DNA of 36,488 nt from Methylomagnum ishizawai (GCA_945861705.1 CAMAVM010000024.1:1-36488), one strand, 5' to 3'. Positions 16,483-26,803 are shown, counted from the first letter of the stretch. Notes: generated from the sequence alone by a model not told the origin. Translations and numbers: made by a program.

Positions 16483-16668
16483 GGCATCACTTTGATTAGG
16501 TGGGTAGTCAACGGTTTAATGGACTATGGGTTGCCGTTTGTAAAAGCTATGGCAAGATAGCTATTAACTTAAGCGTAACAATCCTGCATTAGCTTAATCA
16601 TAAACAAATCTTTGATAAATGGTAGCATAAGCCTATTACATTTTAGTATAGTTGAATCATTTAGACAC

Positions 16669-17202
16669 ATGCAATATCAAGACATTGACACAATAGTTGC
16701 AAAAAACGATGGCGAGCTTTCCGCAGCAGAAGCGCACGGTATGGCGGCGGGTATGTTATGCGTTAATGATCGGACGGAACTTAGGTTTTGGTTACAGGAA
16801 TTGCTGAAAGATGCCGATGACATTAGTGATGAAGACCGTTCACTTCTGGAAGATTTATTTGAGGACATCAAAAACTTGTTGGCTGGCGATGAATTTGCCT
16901 TTGAGCTACTGCTTCCTGATGATGACTTCCCACTTAACGAACAGGTAGAAGCCTTAAGAAAATGGTGTCAGGGCTTTTTATTTGGACTCGGCTCTACGTC
17001 TTCAACAACCGATTCAACGCCAAATTGGTCGGAAGAAATACGTGAAGTCGTCAAAGATATTGCCGAAATTACTAAACTTGACTCAGACGCTGAGGACGAC
17101 GAGGCAGAGAATGATTTTATGGAAATCACTGAATATCTCCGAGCTGCTGTCATCTTTCTACGGACAGAACTAAACTCAGCGGATAACCGCACCGTACATT
17201 GA
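16669..17202 (+). CDS. ygfB: YgfB/YecA-family protein (UPF0149)
   Basis: The 177-residue acidic protein fits the UPF0149 family: the N-terminal ELSAAEAHGMAAGMLC corresponds to the conserved PAEMHGLISGM region. WCQGFLFGLG is the central signature, and FMEITEYLRAAVIFLRTEL matches the C-terminal EYVRVAA helix. The biochemical role is poorly defined in most bacteria. The ATG at 16669 is preferred over a TTG at 16612 because it matches the family start. It is followed closely by pepP and ubiH, the order also seen in Escherichia coli, and diverges from the zapB-like/zapA/6S unit. Confidence 0.9.
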   Translation: MQYQDIDTIVAKNDGELSAAEAHGMAAGMLCVNDRTELRFWLQELLKDADDISDEDRSLLEDLFEDIKNLLAGDEFAFELLLPDDDFPLNEQVEALRKWCQGFLFGLGSTSSTTDSTPNWSEEIREVVKDIAEITKLDSDAEDDEAENDFMEITEYLRAAVIFLRTELNSADNRTVH

Positions 17203-17215
17203 GCGATAGACAAAC

Positions 17216-18526
17216 ATGAAACAAAGCGAATTCAAAAAACGCCGCAAACAATTGATGCAGCGCATCGGGAAGGGCAATATTGCCTTATTGGGCAGTTCAT
17301 CAACCAAAATCCGTAACCGTGACGTGCATTATCCGTATCGGCAAGACAGCGATTTTTATTACCTGACCGGATTTTCTGAGCCAGATGCCTTGGCTGTGTT
17401 CATCCCTGGACGCGAACAAGGCGAATATATCTTGTTTTGCCGTGAATTTGATGAGGCTAAGGCCTTGTGGGAAGGCGCGCACGCAGGTTTGGAAGGCGCG
17501 ACCGGACATTATCAAGCCGATGATGCGTTTCCTATTGATGATTTGGATGACATCTTGCCCGGCATGTTAGAAAACAAGCATAAGGTGTTTTATCCCATGG
17601 GGCGCGATCCAGATCTGGATCATCATTTGTTGGATTGGATCAACCACATCAAAAGCCAATCTAGATCGGGGTTAGTTGCACCTGGGGAGTTGGTGTCGCT
17701 AGAACATATCTTGCATGAAATGCGCCTGTTCAAAAGTCCAGAAGAAATCAAGTTGATGCGCCGTGCTGGCGAGGTTTCCGCAGCAGGACACGTACGTGCT
17801 ATGCAAACTTGCAAGGCTGGTATGTATGAGTATCAAATTGAAGCTGAGCTAGTGCATCACTTTATGCAGGAAGGGCTGCGCTCTGTCGCTTATCCTTCTA
17901 TCGTGGCAGGCGGTAAAAATGCTTGTGTGCTGCATTACACCGAAAATACCGATAAACTAAAAAATGGCGACTTGCTGTTAATCGACGCGGGTGCAGAATG
18001 CGACCATTACGCTGCCGATATTACCCGTACTTTTCCTGTTTCAGGTCGTTTCAGTGAGCCACAAAAACAACTTTATCAATTGGTTTTAGATGCCCAAACT
18101 GCCGCCATCGAGCAAATCAAACCCGGTACGCCGTGGCACAATGCCCATGATGCCTCGGTTGAGGTGCTGACCAAAGGCTTAGTTGCCTTGGGTTTGCTGG
18201 AAGGTAAAGTAAAAGCACTTATCAAGAAAGAAAAATTCAAACAGTTCTATATGCACCGTATCGGTCACTGGCTAGGAATGGATGTACATGATGTTGGTGA
18301 TTACAAAATAGACCAAAAATGGCGTTTGCTGGAGCCAGGCATGGTGCTGACCATCGAACCCGGCCTGTATATCCCCTTAGATTGCAAAACTGTGGATGAA
18401 AAGTGGCGCGGCATCGGCATACGCATCGAAGACGATCTATTAGTGACAGAGCAAGGTTATGAAATCCTGACCAATGCCGTACCTAGAACGATAGCGGAAA
18501 TCGAAGCTTTGATGCAGGGCAGCTAA
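17216..18526 (+). CDS. pepP: Xaa-Pro aminopeptidase PepP
   Basis: PepP removes the N-terminal residue from peptides with proline in second position, using two Mn ions, in the cytoplasm. The 436-residue protein has the N-terminal creatinase-like domain (YYLTGFSEPDALAVFIPG) and a pita-bread catalytic domain. All five metal ligands are present at D257 (LLIDAGAE), D268 (AADITRTF), H351 (RIGHWLGMD), E381 (TIEPGLY) and E405 (GIRIEDD). Length and ligand spacing match the enterobacterial enzyme. It lies 13 bp after ygfB and overlaps ubiH (TAATG), so the three are probably one operon. Confidence 0.96.
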   Translation: MKQSEFKKRRKQLMQRIGKGNIALLGSSSTKIRNRDVHYPYRQDSDFYYLTGFSEPDALAVFIPGREQGEYILFCREFDEAKALWEGAHAGLEGATGHYQADDAFPIDDLDDILPGMLENKHKVFYPMGRDPDLDHHLLDWINHIKSQSRSGLVAPGELVSLEHILHEMRLFKSPEEIKLMRRAGEVSAAGHVRAMQTCKAGMYEYQIEAELVHHFMQEGLRSVAYPSIVAGGKNACVLHYTENTDKLKNGDLLLIDAGAECDHYAADITRTFPVSGRFSEPQKQLYQLVLDAQTAAIEQIKPGTPWHNAHDASVEVLTKGLVALGLLEGKVKALIKKEKFKQFYMHRIGHWLGMDVHDVGDYKIDQKWRLLEPGMVLTIEPGLYIPLDCKTVDEKWRGIGIRIEDDLLVTEQGYEILTNAVPRTIAEIEALMQGS

Positions 18527-19746
18527 TGCAAGAGTCCGTGCAATCATTCGATGTCATCATAGTTGGTGGTGGACTAGCAGGTAATTGTTTGGCCTTAGCG
18601 CTCAACGGTAGCGGCTTGCGGGTTGCCATCATTGAAGCCAACACCAAGGAACAATTGTTCCATTCAGCGATGGGCGACCGTGCGTTGGCCTTGGCCGCTG
18701 GCACTATTGCTACATTGGAAGGTCTTGGTATTTGGCAAGATATTCACCAGAAAGCAACCGCCATTACCGATATTCACGTCTCTGATCGTGGACATTTCGG
18801 CAAAGTTCGCTTATCTGCACGAAAACAAAACGTCGATGCCTTGGGTTATGTCATCACCGCCCGGGACATTGAAAGCCATGTTGCAGAATTGGTTGATAAA
18901 GCTGAGATTACGCAGCTTTGCCCAGCTCGTTTAGCTGGGCTGATGTCCGATGTGACCGAAGTTAATGCCAGCATAAAGCTCAAGGATAATACATTATGCC
19001 TAACGGCAAAATTATTGGTTGGTGCGGATGGAGGCAACTCTTCGGTACGGAGATTGCTGGATATAACGCAACAAGTTACCGAATACGGGCAAACTGCCCT
19101 GGTCACTACCGTAAAAACCTCATTACCACACCGTAATGTCGCTTATGAACGCTTTACCGAATCAGGCCCTTTAGCACTGCTGCCGGTAGGCAAAAATCGC
19201 TGTTCCGTAGTCTGGACACGTAGCGCAGAAGACGCGGATTCGCTTATGTCAGGCAGTGAAGACGACTTTTTAGAAGCCTTACAGCACTGTTTCGGCTATC
19301 GGCTTGGGCAACTCACTTTAGCCGAACCACGTCGGGCATTTCCGGTCTCACTTATCCGCGCTGATCGTATGCACTCAGGTCGTGCTGTTATTATTGGCAA
19401 CGCTGTCCATCAACTACATCCCGTGGCAGGACAAGGATTTAACTTAGGGTTACGCGATGTCGTGCAATTAGCGGACATGATCCTCAAACAACACGAGCAA
19501 GGCGAAGACATAGGTTCAGCAACATTCCTAAACGAGTATGTAAGCGCACGCGAACAAGACCACCGCAACACTATCTTTTTCACCGACACGTTGGTAAAAC
19601 TGTTTTCCAATGACTGGCTGGCAGTTGCCGCAGCCAGGAATATTGGTCTTGCTGCGCTGGATCACTTACCTGCTGCAAAAGCCTTATTGTCTAAACATGC
19701 GATGGGATTGGCGCAGCGGCTACCTGGTCTTGGTAATCGTCATTGA
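18526..19746 (+). CDS. ubiH: Ubiquinone biosynthesis FAD hydroxylase UbiH
   Basis: This is a flavin-dependent aromatic hydroxylase of the UbiH/UbiF/UbiI group, which adds ring hydroxyls during ubiquinone synthesis at the inner face of the membrane. The 406 residues have the dinucleotide-binding motif IIVGGGLAGNCLALAL (11-26), the VGADGGNSSVRRL motif in place of the usual GADGxxSxVR, and the FAD-contact stretch IIGNAVHQLHPVAGQGFNLGLRD. Gene order after pepP points to ubiH specifically. The ubiI (visC) gene that often follows is not present, so whether this enzyme covers more than one hydroxylation is open. The start overlaps the pepP stop. Confidence 0.9.
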   Translation: MQESVQSFDVIIVGGGLAGNCLALALNGSGLRVAIIEANTKEQLFHSAMGDRALALAAGTIATLEGLGIWQDIHQKATAITDIHVSDRGHFGKVRLSARKQNVDALGYVITARDIESHVAELVDKAEITQLCPARLAGLMSDVTEVNASIKLKDNTLCLTAKLLVGADGGNSSVRRLLDITQQVTEYGQTALVTTVKTSLPHRNVAYERFTESGPLALLPVGKNRCSVVWTRSAEDADSLMSGSEDDFLEALQHCFGYRLGQLTLAEPRRAFPVSLIRADRMHSGRAVIIGNAVHQLHPVAGQGFNLGLRDVVQLADMILKQHEQGEDIGSATFLNEYVSAREQDHRNTIFFTDTLVKLFSNDWLAVAAARNIGLAALDHLPAAKALLSKHAMGLAQRLPGLGNRH

Positions 19747-19990
19747 TGTTAGTGTTAGCATCAAATGATTGCATCGTGAAAACTTGGATTATCTAGTATA
19801 CAATTAAGCCTTGCTATCCTGGTGATTAGCAAAAAACCAAATTGTTTGGACATTGTGTTCAATTGAATTTAACAAATTTGCCTGCATCTGTTATATTTAG
19901 GCATGGCGAGAGGGTTTGCTAGTTGCATGGATGGCTTCTAAATTTAATGGACAGCAGATAAACAATTAATCTAAAAGATGGGGAATCGTT

Positions 19991-20590
19991 ATGACAGAAG
20001 GGTTGTTTGTATTAACTACATTATTTGTTGCTTATGTTATCTACGTCATTATAAATGAGAAGAAAACAGAAGGCACAGCACCAAAATCCACACCAGCGGC
20101 TCAACCTAAGCAACAGGTAACCGTAACCGAAGTGCCAAAAGCACCGGCTGCAAAGATTAGTCCAGTAGCCGCCAAGCCAGCCGCCGTTAAACCGGTTGCA
20201 GCAGCAAAGAAACCTGTCGAGGTAGCAGCAGCACCTAAACCGACTCCGAAAGTTGCACCTAAGCCGACAGCCGCACCAATAGTAGTAGCATCTAAACCAA
20301 CATCAGCACCAAAAGCGGCATCTAAACCTGTAGCCGAAACTAAACCTGCACCAGTTGTTGCGGCTGTGGCCGAAACCATCAAAGGCACTGGCTTGAAAGA
20401 TCCTAAAACAGGTGAAGTAGCAACTAACTACAGTAACTATCGCTTTACCAAACGCTGGATAAAAGAAGCGTTAGTTACGGAAAATCTAGTGGACAAGGTT
20501 TATAAGAATGACGAGTTGAATGCGGGTGTTGAAGCCAAAATAAAAGCTGGCATCACTAAGCTTGAAGGCATGAAAAAATATCAGGTTTAA
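19991..20590 (+). CDS. Membrane-anchored Pro/Ala/Lys-rich protein of unknown function
   Basis: The 199 residues divide into three parts. A single N-terminal membrane anchor (GLFVLTTLFVAYVIYVII, residues 4-21) comes first. A low-complexity linker of about 105 residues follows, made of repeated KPxAAPK/AKPAAVKP units and carrying strong positive charge. The C-terminal 70-residue segment looks folded (GLKDPKTGEVATNYSNYRFTKRWIKEALV). The linker recalls histone-like or periplasm-spanning regions such as those of TonB, but no TonB C-terminal domain is present. A ribosome-site-like GGGGA precedes the ATG. It stands alone, convergent with pilR, with a 244-bp leader region that holds no clear promoter. 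No function can be given. Confidence 0.75.
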   Translation: MTEGLFVLTTLFVAYVIYVIINEKKTEGTAPKSTPAAQPKQQVTVTEVPKAPAAKISPVAAKPAAVKPVAAAKKPVEVAAAPKPTPKVAPKPTAAPIVVASKPTSAPKAASKPVAETKPAPVVAAVAETIKGTGLKDPKTGEVATNYSNYRFTKRWIKEALVTENLVDKVYKNDELNAGVEAKIKAGITKLEGMKKYQV

Positions 20591-20675
20591 GACTAAGGCT
20601 CTGTAAAGTAAACAAGAAAATTAGAAAAAGGCTTTAGTACATCTGTCAAGCACGATTGTTTCTTTAGCCTTTAAA

Positions 20676-22025
20676 TTATTCTTCCATATTCAGCTTTTTT
20701 AAGCGATAGCGAAATGATCTAAAGGTCAGCCCTAGTTGTTTCGCGGCAGCGGTTTTATTCCATTTGTTTTCTTCCAAAGCCGTTGTAATGGCTTTACGTT
20801 CTATGCCATCCAGATAGTCTTCTAGGCTTTCCACAGCAGGATCGTAGTCAGGCTGTTCAGAATCATTATCGCTAAAGTTGCTTGCAACTAAGGGTAAATT
20901 AAGATCATCTTCGTCTATGGTGTTGCCATCGTATAAGGCTAATGCCCGTTCCAGGATATTTTCCAGCTCCCGTACATTGCCAGGAAAGCGGTATTTTTGC
21001 AGAGCAGTTAACGCAGCCGCTGAAATGGCAGGTTTTTTGCTATCTGCGGTTAACTTAGCTAATACGTACTCTGTCAGCATAGCTATATCGGCAGATCTTT
21101 CTCTTAAGGGCGGTAAAACCAGATCGATAACATTGATTCGGTAATACAAATCCTGCCTGAATACACCGGACTTAACCATATCGGCAAGATTACGGTGGGT
21201 GGCACTGAGCAAGCGCACATCAACTGCGATTTCCAGTTGTTCACCCACTGGACGGACTTTCTTTTCCTGAATAGCACGCAGCAACTTAACCTGTAAGGCT
21301 TGCGGTAAATCGGCCACTTCATCGAGAAACAAGGTGCCGCCGTCGGCAGCCTGGAACAAGCCTTTTTTATCGCTGACAGCGCCGGTAAAACTGCCTTTCT
21401 TATGTCCAAAAAACTCGCTTTCCATCAATTCATTGGGAATGGCTCCACAGTTAATCGCAACAAATGCTTTGTCGCTACGAGAACTTTGTTGATGTATCAA
21501 CCGCGCCACCAATTCCTTTCCTGAACCTGATTCCCCGCTAATATAAACGGGAGCCTGGCTACGCGCCAGCTTATCAATTCTTGAACGAATATCACGCATG
21601 ACCGCAGAATCGCCCAATAAGGTATTTCGGGTTCGGCGTTCTTTAGGCGTATCAGAGTCAGAAAGCTTTAATGCGCTGCTGATAAGCTGTCTTAAGCCAG
21701 CTAAATCAATGGGCTTGGATACAAAATCGAATGCGCCTTTTTTCATCGCTAGTATAGCGGTGTCCATACTTCCGTGTGCGGTAATGACGGCAACGGGTAA
21801 CGGATTGGACAGTTTTTGAACATATTCGACCAAATCCAGCCCGTTACCATCAGGTAAATGCATATCGGTCAGGCACAAATCAAACGATTTTTGTTGCAGC
21901 AATGCCTTGGCATCTTTAATGTTTTCGGCAGAATGCGTTTGAATGCCCATTCTATCTAAAGTCAGCTCCAACAACTCCCGTATATCGGGTTCGTCATCAA
22001 CAATCAAAGCCAGTGCTTTACTCAT
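20676..22025 (-). CDS. pilR: Type IV pilus response regulator PilR (sigma-54 activator)
   Basis: PilR activates the sigma-54 promoter of the major pilin gene pilA. The 449-residue protein has a receiver domain with phosphoacceptor D54 (LTDMHLPDG). The AAA+ domain carries Walker A GESGSGKE, the GSFTGA form of the sigma-54 contact loop that is usual in PilR, and GGTLFLDEVADL. A Fis-type helix-turn-helix follows (NKTAAAKQLGLTFRSFRYRLKKL). The ATG at 22025 overlaps the pilS stop (ATGA) and is preferred to an upstream start that would add 12 residues. No pilA gene is in this window. Confidence 0.94.
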   Translation of the reverse strand: MSKALALIVDDEPDIRELLELTLDRMGIQTHSAENIKDAKALLQQKSFDLCLTDMHLPDGNGLDLVEYVQKLSNPLPVAVITAHGSMDTAILAMKKGAFDFVSKPIDLAGLRQLISSALKLSDSDTPKERRTRNTLLGDSAVMRDIRSRIDKLARSQAPVYISGESGSGKELVARLIHQQSSRSDKAFVAINCGAIPNELMESEFFGHKKGSFTGAVSDKKGLFQAADGGTLFLDEVADLPQALQVKLLRAIQEKKVRPVGEQLEIAVDVRLLSATHRNLADMVKSGVFRQDLYYRINVIDLVLPPLRERSADIAMLTEYVLAKLTADSKKPAISAAALTALQKYRFPGNVRELENILERALALYDGNTIDEDDLNLPLVASNFSDNDSEQPDYDPAVESLEDYLDGIERKAITTALEENKWNKTAAAKQLGLTFRSFRYRLKKLNMEE

Positions 22026-23593
22026 ATTTCTATAGTGGTCAAGTTTGCATCCTGTAAACATAGCCGAAAGCAGCTACGATTTTGATCCGTTAAATAATAG
22101 CTTAATTTTGCCTGATTTAATTCCGCTAATTCTTTGGAAATATAAAGCCCAAGTCCCGTGCCGCTAGGCGAAGTCGTGAAAAATGGCTCGAAGAGCTGCT
22201 TGAGGTGTTCAGGAGCAATCCCAGCACCATTGTCTATGACCTCCAAACAAGGGCCGTGGCGGTCGTGTTGCATTTGAATCTGTATTTCTCCCCGTTCTGG
22301 CTCTCCATAGCGCAAGGCATTTTGGCATAAATTATCCATAATCTGCTTTAAATGCCCAGGGTCGATGAACCCCCACATAGGCGTATCGTTTAACGAGAGT
22401 TTAAATGTATCTTTAGCGTCTGTGTGTTCGATATAAAAATTATCCAGATAATCATTCAGCCAGTGCGCCAAATCTATTTTTTCGCGCACAGAATCCGTCC
22501 TTTTAGATAAATTCAAAATATCTTCAATAATCTGGTTTACCCTGCTGGAATTGCTTGTGATGATCTTCGTCAAACGCAAGTCCTGGCTGGTCAACTGGGT
22601 GCATTCCGACAATAATTGTCCGGCATGACTAATAGCACCTAAAGGGTTACGGATTTCATGGGCAATGCTGGCGGTCAATCTGCCCAAGGAAGCCAATTTG
22701 CTTTGTTGCAAGCGTTGATTGTATAAGCTTATATCTTCCAGAATAATCATGTAATACACCTGCTGATGGGTCGGTAAGGTCATAAAACGGCACTGGATTT
22801 CGGTTTCCACTGACAATTGCAACATCGTTACGCTGTGTTCTGGCGCGTTTAACCAATTTTGAAACTGTTGGGACAAATGCCCAGAAAGCCCTCTCAATTT
22901 ATGCGGCGTAAGGGACAAATTCGCCAATCGCAATGCCGCCTGATTTGCAACGTGTATGACTTGCTGTTCGTCGGCAATGATAATGCCGGATTGCAAATGC
23001 TGGATTATGTACTGGTTAAGCTCTTCCAGTTGGATGATAGTGTGTTCCTGCTGGTCGGCAAGCTGCAACATTTGTTCTGAACGTCGCGCCAAAACCAGTG
23101 ACAACAATGCGATGGCAAAATAGGTAGCACCCAACATGCCTGCATAGGTGTAATTGGTTTTGGCAAGCAATTGATTCTGTGCGGCATACAGCTCCGCCGT
23201 CAATATCGCTAAACTGGCAAGGGCTGCAAATACCAGGGCACAACGTCCACCAATTAATAATCCCCCTGCCGCTATCGAAACCGCCAGCAGTATGTCTATG
23301 CCGCTGCCGATCCCACCGGAAGCATGCATCAGCAAGGTAAGCATAATGATGTCAGTAAAAATCAGTAGCTGTGCCAACAGGCTGTAACCCAGAACCCGCC
23401 AGAAGATGCAAATGCCAAGAATGAGGGTCAACAGCAAATAGGTCACGCTGCTGTAAGCGTACAATAACCTGTCAAACGGGCTGAATAACAAAGACCCAAA
23501 TTTCAAATAAAACAGCAGGCTAAAAGAACAAGCAAGAATAAAACGATAGATGTAATAAACATTCAGTAACTGCCAGGCTTGTTTGGCAGGCAT
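22022..23593 (-). CDS. pilS: Type IV pilus sensor kinase PilS
   Basis: PilS is the membrane kinase that phosphorylates PilR and in pseudomonads senses pilin in the inner membrane. The 523 residues contain about six N-terminal membrane spans and a PAS-like region (LEELNQYIIQHLQSGIIIAD). The phosphoacceptor motif SIAHEIRNPLGAISHAGQLL includes H312. The ATPase domain has N box DNLCQNALRYG, G1 DNGAGI and G2 GTGLGLYISKEL. The start at 23593 was chosen because AAGG lies at good spacing before it and MPAKQAWQLLNVYYIYRF fits the family start; the ATG at 23650 lacks a ribosome site. It is coupled to pilR by overlap and divergent from sucC. Confidence 0.94.
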   Translation of the reverse strand: MPAKQAWQLLNVYYIYRFILACSFSLLFYLKFGSLLFSPFDRLLYAYSSVTYLLLTLILGICIFWRVLGYSLLAQLLIFTDIIMLTLLMHASGGIGSGIDILLAVSIAAGGLLIGGRCALVFAALASLAILTAELYAAQNQLLAKTNYTYAGMLGATYFAIALLSLVLARRSEQMLQLADQQEHTIIQLEELNQYIIQHLQSGIIIADEQQVIHVANQAALRLANLSLTPHKLRGLSGHLSQQFQNWLNAPEHSVTMLQLSVETEIQCRFMTLPTHQQVYYMIILEDISLYNQRLQQSKLASLGRLTASIAHEIRNPLGAISHAGQLLSECTQLTSQDLRLTKIITSNSSRVNQIIEDILNLSKRTDSVREKIDLAHWLNDYLDNFYIEHTDAKDTFKLSLNDTPMWGFIDPGHLKQIMDNLCQNALRYGEPERGEIQIQMQHDRHGPCLEVIDNGAGIAPEHLKQLFEPFFTTSPSGTGLGLYISKELAELNQAKLSYYLTDQNRSCFRLCLQDANLTTIEI

Positions 23594-23776
23594 CCCATAA
23601 CCTTTAGAAAAAGGGCAAGGGTAAATCGTCTTTGGGTTATTAATGTGCATTATGGTATTTAGAATTACGCTTTTCAGGGACTTAGCCGGAATTGTCGGTT
23701 ATCATAACTATAGCCGAAACTTGTGTAATTACCCAGAGTAGCAAGCGCACTGCTCACCAAAAACCAGGAATAATCA

Positions 23777-24946
23777 ATGAACATCCACGAATATCAAGCC
23801 AAACAGCTCTTTCTGGAATACGGGATACCTGTTCCTGATGGCAAGTCCACAACTACATCCGAGAATGCGTCCGAAATTACCAAGATACTTGGCGGTGAAA
23901 GCTGGGTCGTTAAAGCCCAGGTTCATGCGGGTGGCAGAGGCAAGGCAGGTGGCGTTAAACTTGCCAAATCCGGTGCTGAAGTTGCTGATATTAGCAAAGC
24001 AATGTTGGGTATTCAGCTAATTACTCACCAAACAGATGCAGTTGGATTGCCCGTCAACCAAGTGCTAATTGAAAACACCTATCCTATCGAACGTGAGCTA
24101 TACCTCAGTTTGCTCGTCGATAGAAACAGTGAGAGGATGATATTTATCGCTTCGGCAGCGGGTGGAATGGATATTGAAGCGGTTGCCAACGAGACCCCAG
24201 AACAAATTCAATCGGTAATAATTAACCCCATAACGAGCTTGCAATCTTACCAATGTCGGAATATTGCATACGCTTTGGGGCTAAAAGGACAGCAACATAA
24301 AGCCTTGGAAAAAATCATGCGCGGCATGGTTGACTTGTTTTTAGCAAAAGATGCCAGCCAGATTGAAATTAACCCGCTGATCGTAACCAGCACAGGCGAA
24401 TTAATGGCGCTGGATGCCAAAATCAACTTCGATGATAATGCCTTGGCGTTACATCCAGACATAATGGCGTTAAAAGATCCTGAGCAAGAAGACGCGCGTG
24501 AGAATATCGCCCAACAATTCGGGCTTAACTACATCACTCTGGAGGGCAATATCGGCTGCATGGTAAATGGTGCGGGCCTTGCTATGGCGACGATGGATTT
24601 GGTCAAGCTCAAAGGCGGTAGACCTGCCAACTTTCTTGATGTTGGTGGTGGCACTAATGTGGAAAAAGTGTGTGAAGCGTTTAAACTCATTCTTTCCGAC
24701 CATAACGTCAAAGCCGTATTGGTGAATATTTTCGGCGGTATCGTAAAATGCGATGTAATCGCACAAGGCATCTTAGCGGCAATACAAGAAGTCCATGTCA
24801 CAATACCCGTCGTTGTCCGCCTGGAAGGGACGAATGTCGAGGAAGGCAGGGCTTTATTAAGCAATACTGGGCTTAATCTCTATGCAGCAGACGATTTAGC
24901 CCATGCCGCTGAACAAGTTGTAGCCTTGGCAGGAGAAGTGGCATGA
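23777..24946 (+). CDS. sucC: Succinyl-CoA synthetase (ADP-forming), beta subunit
   Basis: SucC with SucD interconverts succinyl-CoA and succinate with ATP/ADP in the TCA cycle. The 389 residues have the ATP-grasp domain ([34 protein letters not shown] at 49-62; IEINPL) and the C-terminal power-helix domain ([33 protein letters not shown]). The NIFGGI and KCDVIA form is that of SucC; the related malate thiokinase subunit MtkA of serine-cycle methylotrophs reads differently there, so sucC is preferred. An AGGA ribosome site precedes the ATG. It overlaps sucD (ATGA). Confidence 0.94.
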   Translation: MNIHEYQAKQLFLEYGIPVPDGKSTTTSENASEITKILGGESWVVKAQVHAGGRGKAGGVKLAKSGAEVADISKAMLGIQLITHQTDAVGLPVNQVLIENTYPIERELYLSLLVDRNSERMIFIASAAGGMDIEAVANETPEQIQSVIINPITSLQSYQCRNIAYALGLKGQQHKALEKIMRGMVDLFLAKDASQIEINPLIVTSTGELMALDAKINFDDNALALHPDIMALKDPEQEDARENIAQQFGLNYITLEGNIGCMVNGAGLAMATMDLVKLKGGRPANFLDVGGGTNVEKVCEAFKLILSDHNVKAVLVNIFGGIVKCDVIAQGILAAIQEVHVTIPVVVRLEGTNVEEGRALLSNTGLNLYAADDLAHAAEQVVALAGEVA

Positions 24947-25824
24947 GCATCCTAATCAACAAAGACACCAAGGTCATCTGCCAGGGTTTTACCGGCAAAC
25001 AAGGCACGTTCCATTCCCAGGGTGCGCTGGAATACGGTACAAAGCTAGTGGGCGGCGTGACCCCAGAACGTGGCGGCGAACAGCACTTAGGGTTGCCCGT
25101 GTTCAATACCGTACAAGACGCAGTAAACGGCACAGGCGCAACCGCCAGCATGATTTACGTGCCGCCCTTTTACGCGGCAGATGCCATCCTAGAGGCCGTC
25201 GATGCGGGCATTAAACTTATCGTGTGCATCACCGAAGGCATTCCCATCTTACAAATGTTGCGAGTGAAAGCCGCTATGGCAGGTTCTGATGCCTTATTAA
25301 TCGGTCCCAACTGCCCCGGCATTATCACCCCAGGCGAATGCAAAATCGGCATCATGCCGGGCAAAATCCATCTTCCTGGCTCGATTGGCATCGTCTCGCG
25401 TTCAGGTACATTGACGTATGAATCCGTCCACCAAACCACCCGTGAAGGGCTAGGGCAAAGCACTTGCGTCGGTATCGGCGGCGATCCCATACGCGGCATG
25501 AACTTTATCGATGTCTTATCTCGCTTTCAAGAAGACGACCAAACCAAAGGCATCGTCATGGTCGGTGAAATCGGCGGCAGTGACGAAGAAGCCGCTGCCG
25601 AGTACATCAAAGCCCACATCACCAAACCTGTTGTTGCTTATATCGCTGGACAAACCGCGCCTGCTGGTAAGCGTATGGGTCATGCCGGTGCTATCGTTAC
25701 GGGCGGCAAAGGTACAGCAGAGGGCAAAGTTGCCGCGCTTAGAGTAGCTGGAGTCGAAGTGGTGAATTCGCCGACGGATATTGGCGTGGCAATCGCTCAG
25801 ATTGTTAGGGGATTAAGCGATTAG
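24943..25824 (+). CDS. sucD: Succinyl-CoA synthetase, alpha subunit
   Basis: SucD binds CoA and carries the histidine that is phosphorylated in the reaction. The 293-residue protein shows the CoA-binding start ([20 protein letters not shown]), [29 protein letters not shown], and the active-site stretch [19 protein letters not shown] with phospho-histidine H247. An AGGAG site lies at the end of sucC. The pair is complete and lacks the other TCA genes (sucAB, sdh) that adjoin it in enterobacteria. Confidence 0.95.
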   Translation: MSILINKDTKVICQGFTGKQGTFHSQGALEYGTKLVGGVTPERGGEQHLGLPVFNTVQDAVNGTGATASMIYVPPFYAADAILEAVDAGIKLIVCITEGIPILQMLRVKAAMAGSDALLIGPNCPGIITPGECKIGIMPGKIHLPGSIGIVSRSGTLTYESVHQTTREGLGQSTCVGIGGDPIRGMNFIDVLSRFQEDDQTKGIVMVGEIGGSDEEAAAEYIKAHITKPVVAYIAGQTAPAGKRMGHAGAIVTGGKGTAEGKVAALRVAGVEVVNSPTDIGVAIAQIVRGLSD

Positions 25825-25853
25825 CTGTAAAAGCTACTAAAATCAGTTCATTA

Positions 25854-25879
25854 CCGTTCGTCCTGAGCCTGTCGAAGAA
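25854..25879. repeat. Short interspersed repeat after sucD
   Basis: CGTTCGTCCTGAGCCTGTCG at 25855-25874, followed by AAGAA, has the form of a short extragenic repeat that occurs in many environmental proteobacteria. It lies between the convergent sucD and TauE genes. A terminator role is not evident. Confidence 0.5.
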
Positions 25880-25901
25880 CTTATTCCGAGATATCTAAAA
25901 T

Positions 25902-26693
25902 TCAATACCACATCAACTTAGCTGCCAAAACAAAAATTAACAACGAAAAATAGCGTTTTAATTGTTGTGCAGGCAGCTTGTGGGCAAGCTTTGCACCAAA
26001 TGGTGCGGTAAAAATGCTCCCTATCGCAACCCCGAAGAAAGACGGCAAATACACATAACCAAAACTCCATTCTGGTAAGTTGGGAGCGTTCATACCCAAA
26101 ACCATGTAGCTTATTGTGCCAGTAACGGCTATCGGCAGACCACAGGCACTGGCGATGGCGACCGCATTACGCATGGGGTATCGACAATGCACCAAATAAG
26201 GCACTGTCAGAGTTCCCCCGCCTATGCCTAGCAACGAGGATAATAGCCCGATTACCCCTGCCACCCTAAAATCAATCTGCCTGGAATAATCGGCAGAACC
26301 CGTTTTAGGTTGTATTTCTAAGGCCATTTGAATGCCCACATACAGCAAAAAGAGGATAAAAATAGCCTTTAAAAATCCGGCATTTATATGTCCAGCGATG
26401 GCCGCACCCACGATTGCACCCAAGATAACCCCAGGAACTAGCCTAAATACCTTATCCCATAGCACGGAACCTAATCGGTGATGGGCAAGCACGGAAGAAG
26501 TGGCGGTAAGGATGATAGTCGCCAACGAAGTTGCGATAGCCATCACCATGACCAGTTCGGTAGGCAGTCCATGTGCCGTAAATAGAAACACCAGTACAGG
26601 CACAATCACCAAACCACCTCCTATACCAAACAGCCCAGCTAATACGCCCGACACCATTCCTAACAATAAGCTGGCAAAGATAATGCCTATCAA
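25902..26693 (-). CDS. TauE/SafE-family sulfite/organosulfonate exporter-like permease
   Basis: The 263-residue protein has about eight membrane segments in two repeated halves. Each half begins with the family glycine motif: SGVLAGLFGIGGGLVIVPVLVF at residues 15-36 and LSSLLGIGGGTLTVPYLVH in the second half. Members export small sulfonates, sulfite or sulfoacetate, but substrates are known for few. Nothing nearby indicates one here. It is convergent with sucCD and divergent from cca. Confidence 0.88.
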   Translation of the reverse strand: MIGIIFASLLLGMVSGVLAGLFGIGGGLVIVPVLVFLFTAHGLPTELVMVMAIATSLATIILTATSSVLAHHRLGSVLWDKVFRLVPGVILGAIVGAAIAGHINAGFLKAIFILFLLYVGIQMALEIQPKTGSADYSRQIDFRVAGVIGLLSSLLGIGGGTLTVPYLVHCRYPMRNAVAIASACGLPIAVTGTISYMVLGMNAPNLPEWSFGYVYLPSFFGVAIGSIFTAPFGAKLAHKLPAQQLKRYFSLLIFVLAAKLMWY

Positions 26694-26803
26694 ATAATTC
26701 CCCTTAATACGCTAAGTTGCAAATCCAGAATAGACCGTCATTATGCGTTTTTGAAGTGGTTTATGCTATCCTAAACATCGTTCAAACTCGCATTATTTAT
26801 TTG

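Noticed and set aside
19903..19920. Sigma-54-like TGGCGA...TTTGC upstream of the Pro/Ala/Lys-rich gene
   Set aside because: Also one base too long between the GG and GC elements, with a weaker -24 half and no paired dyads.
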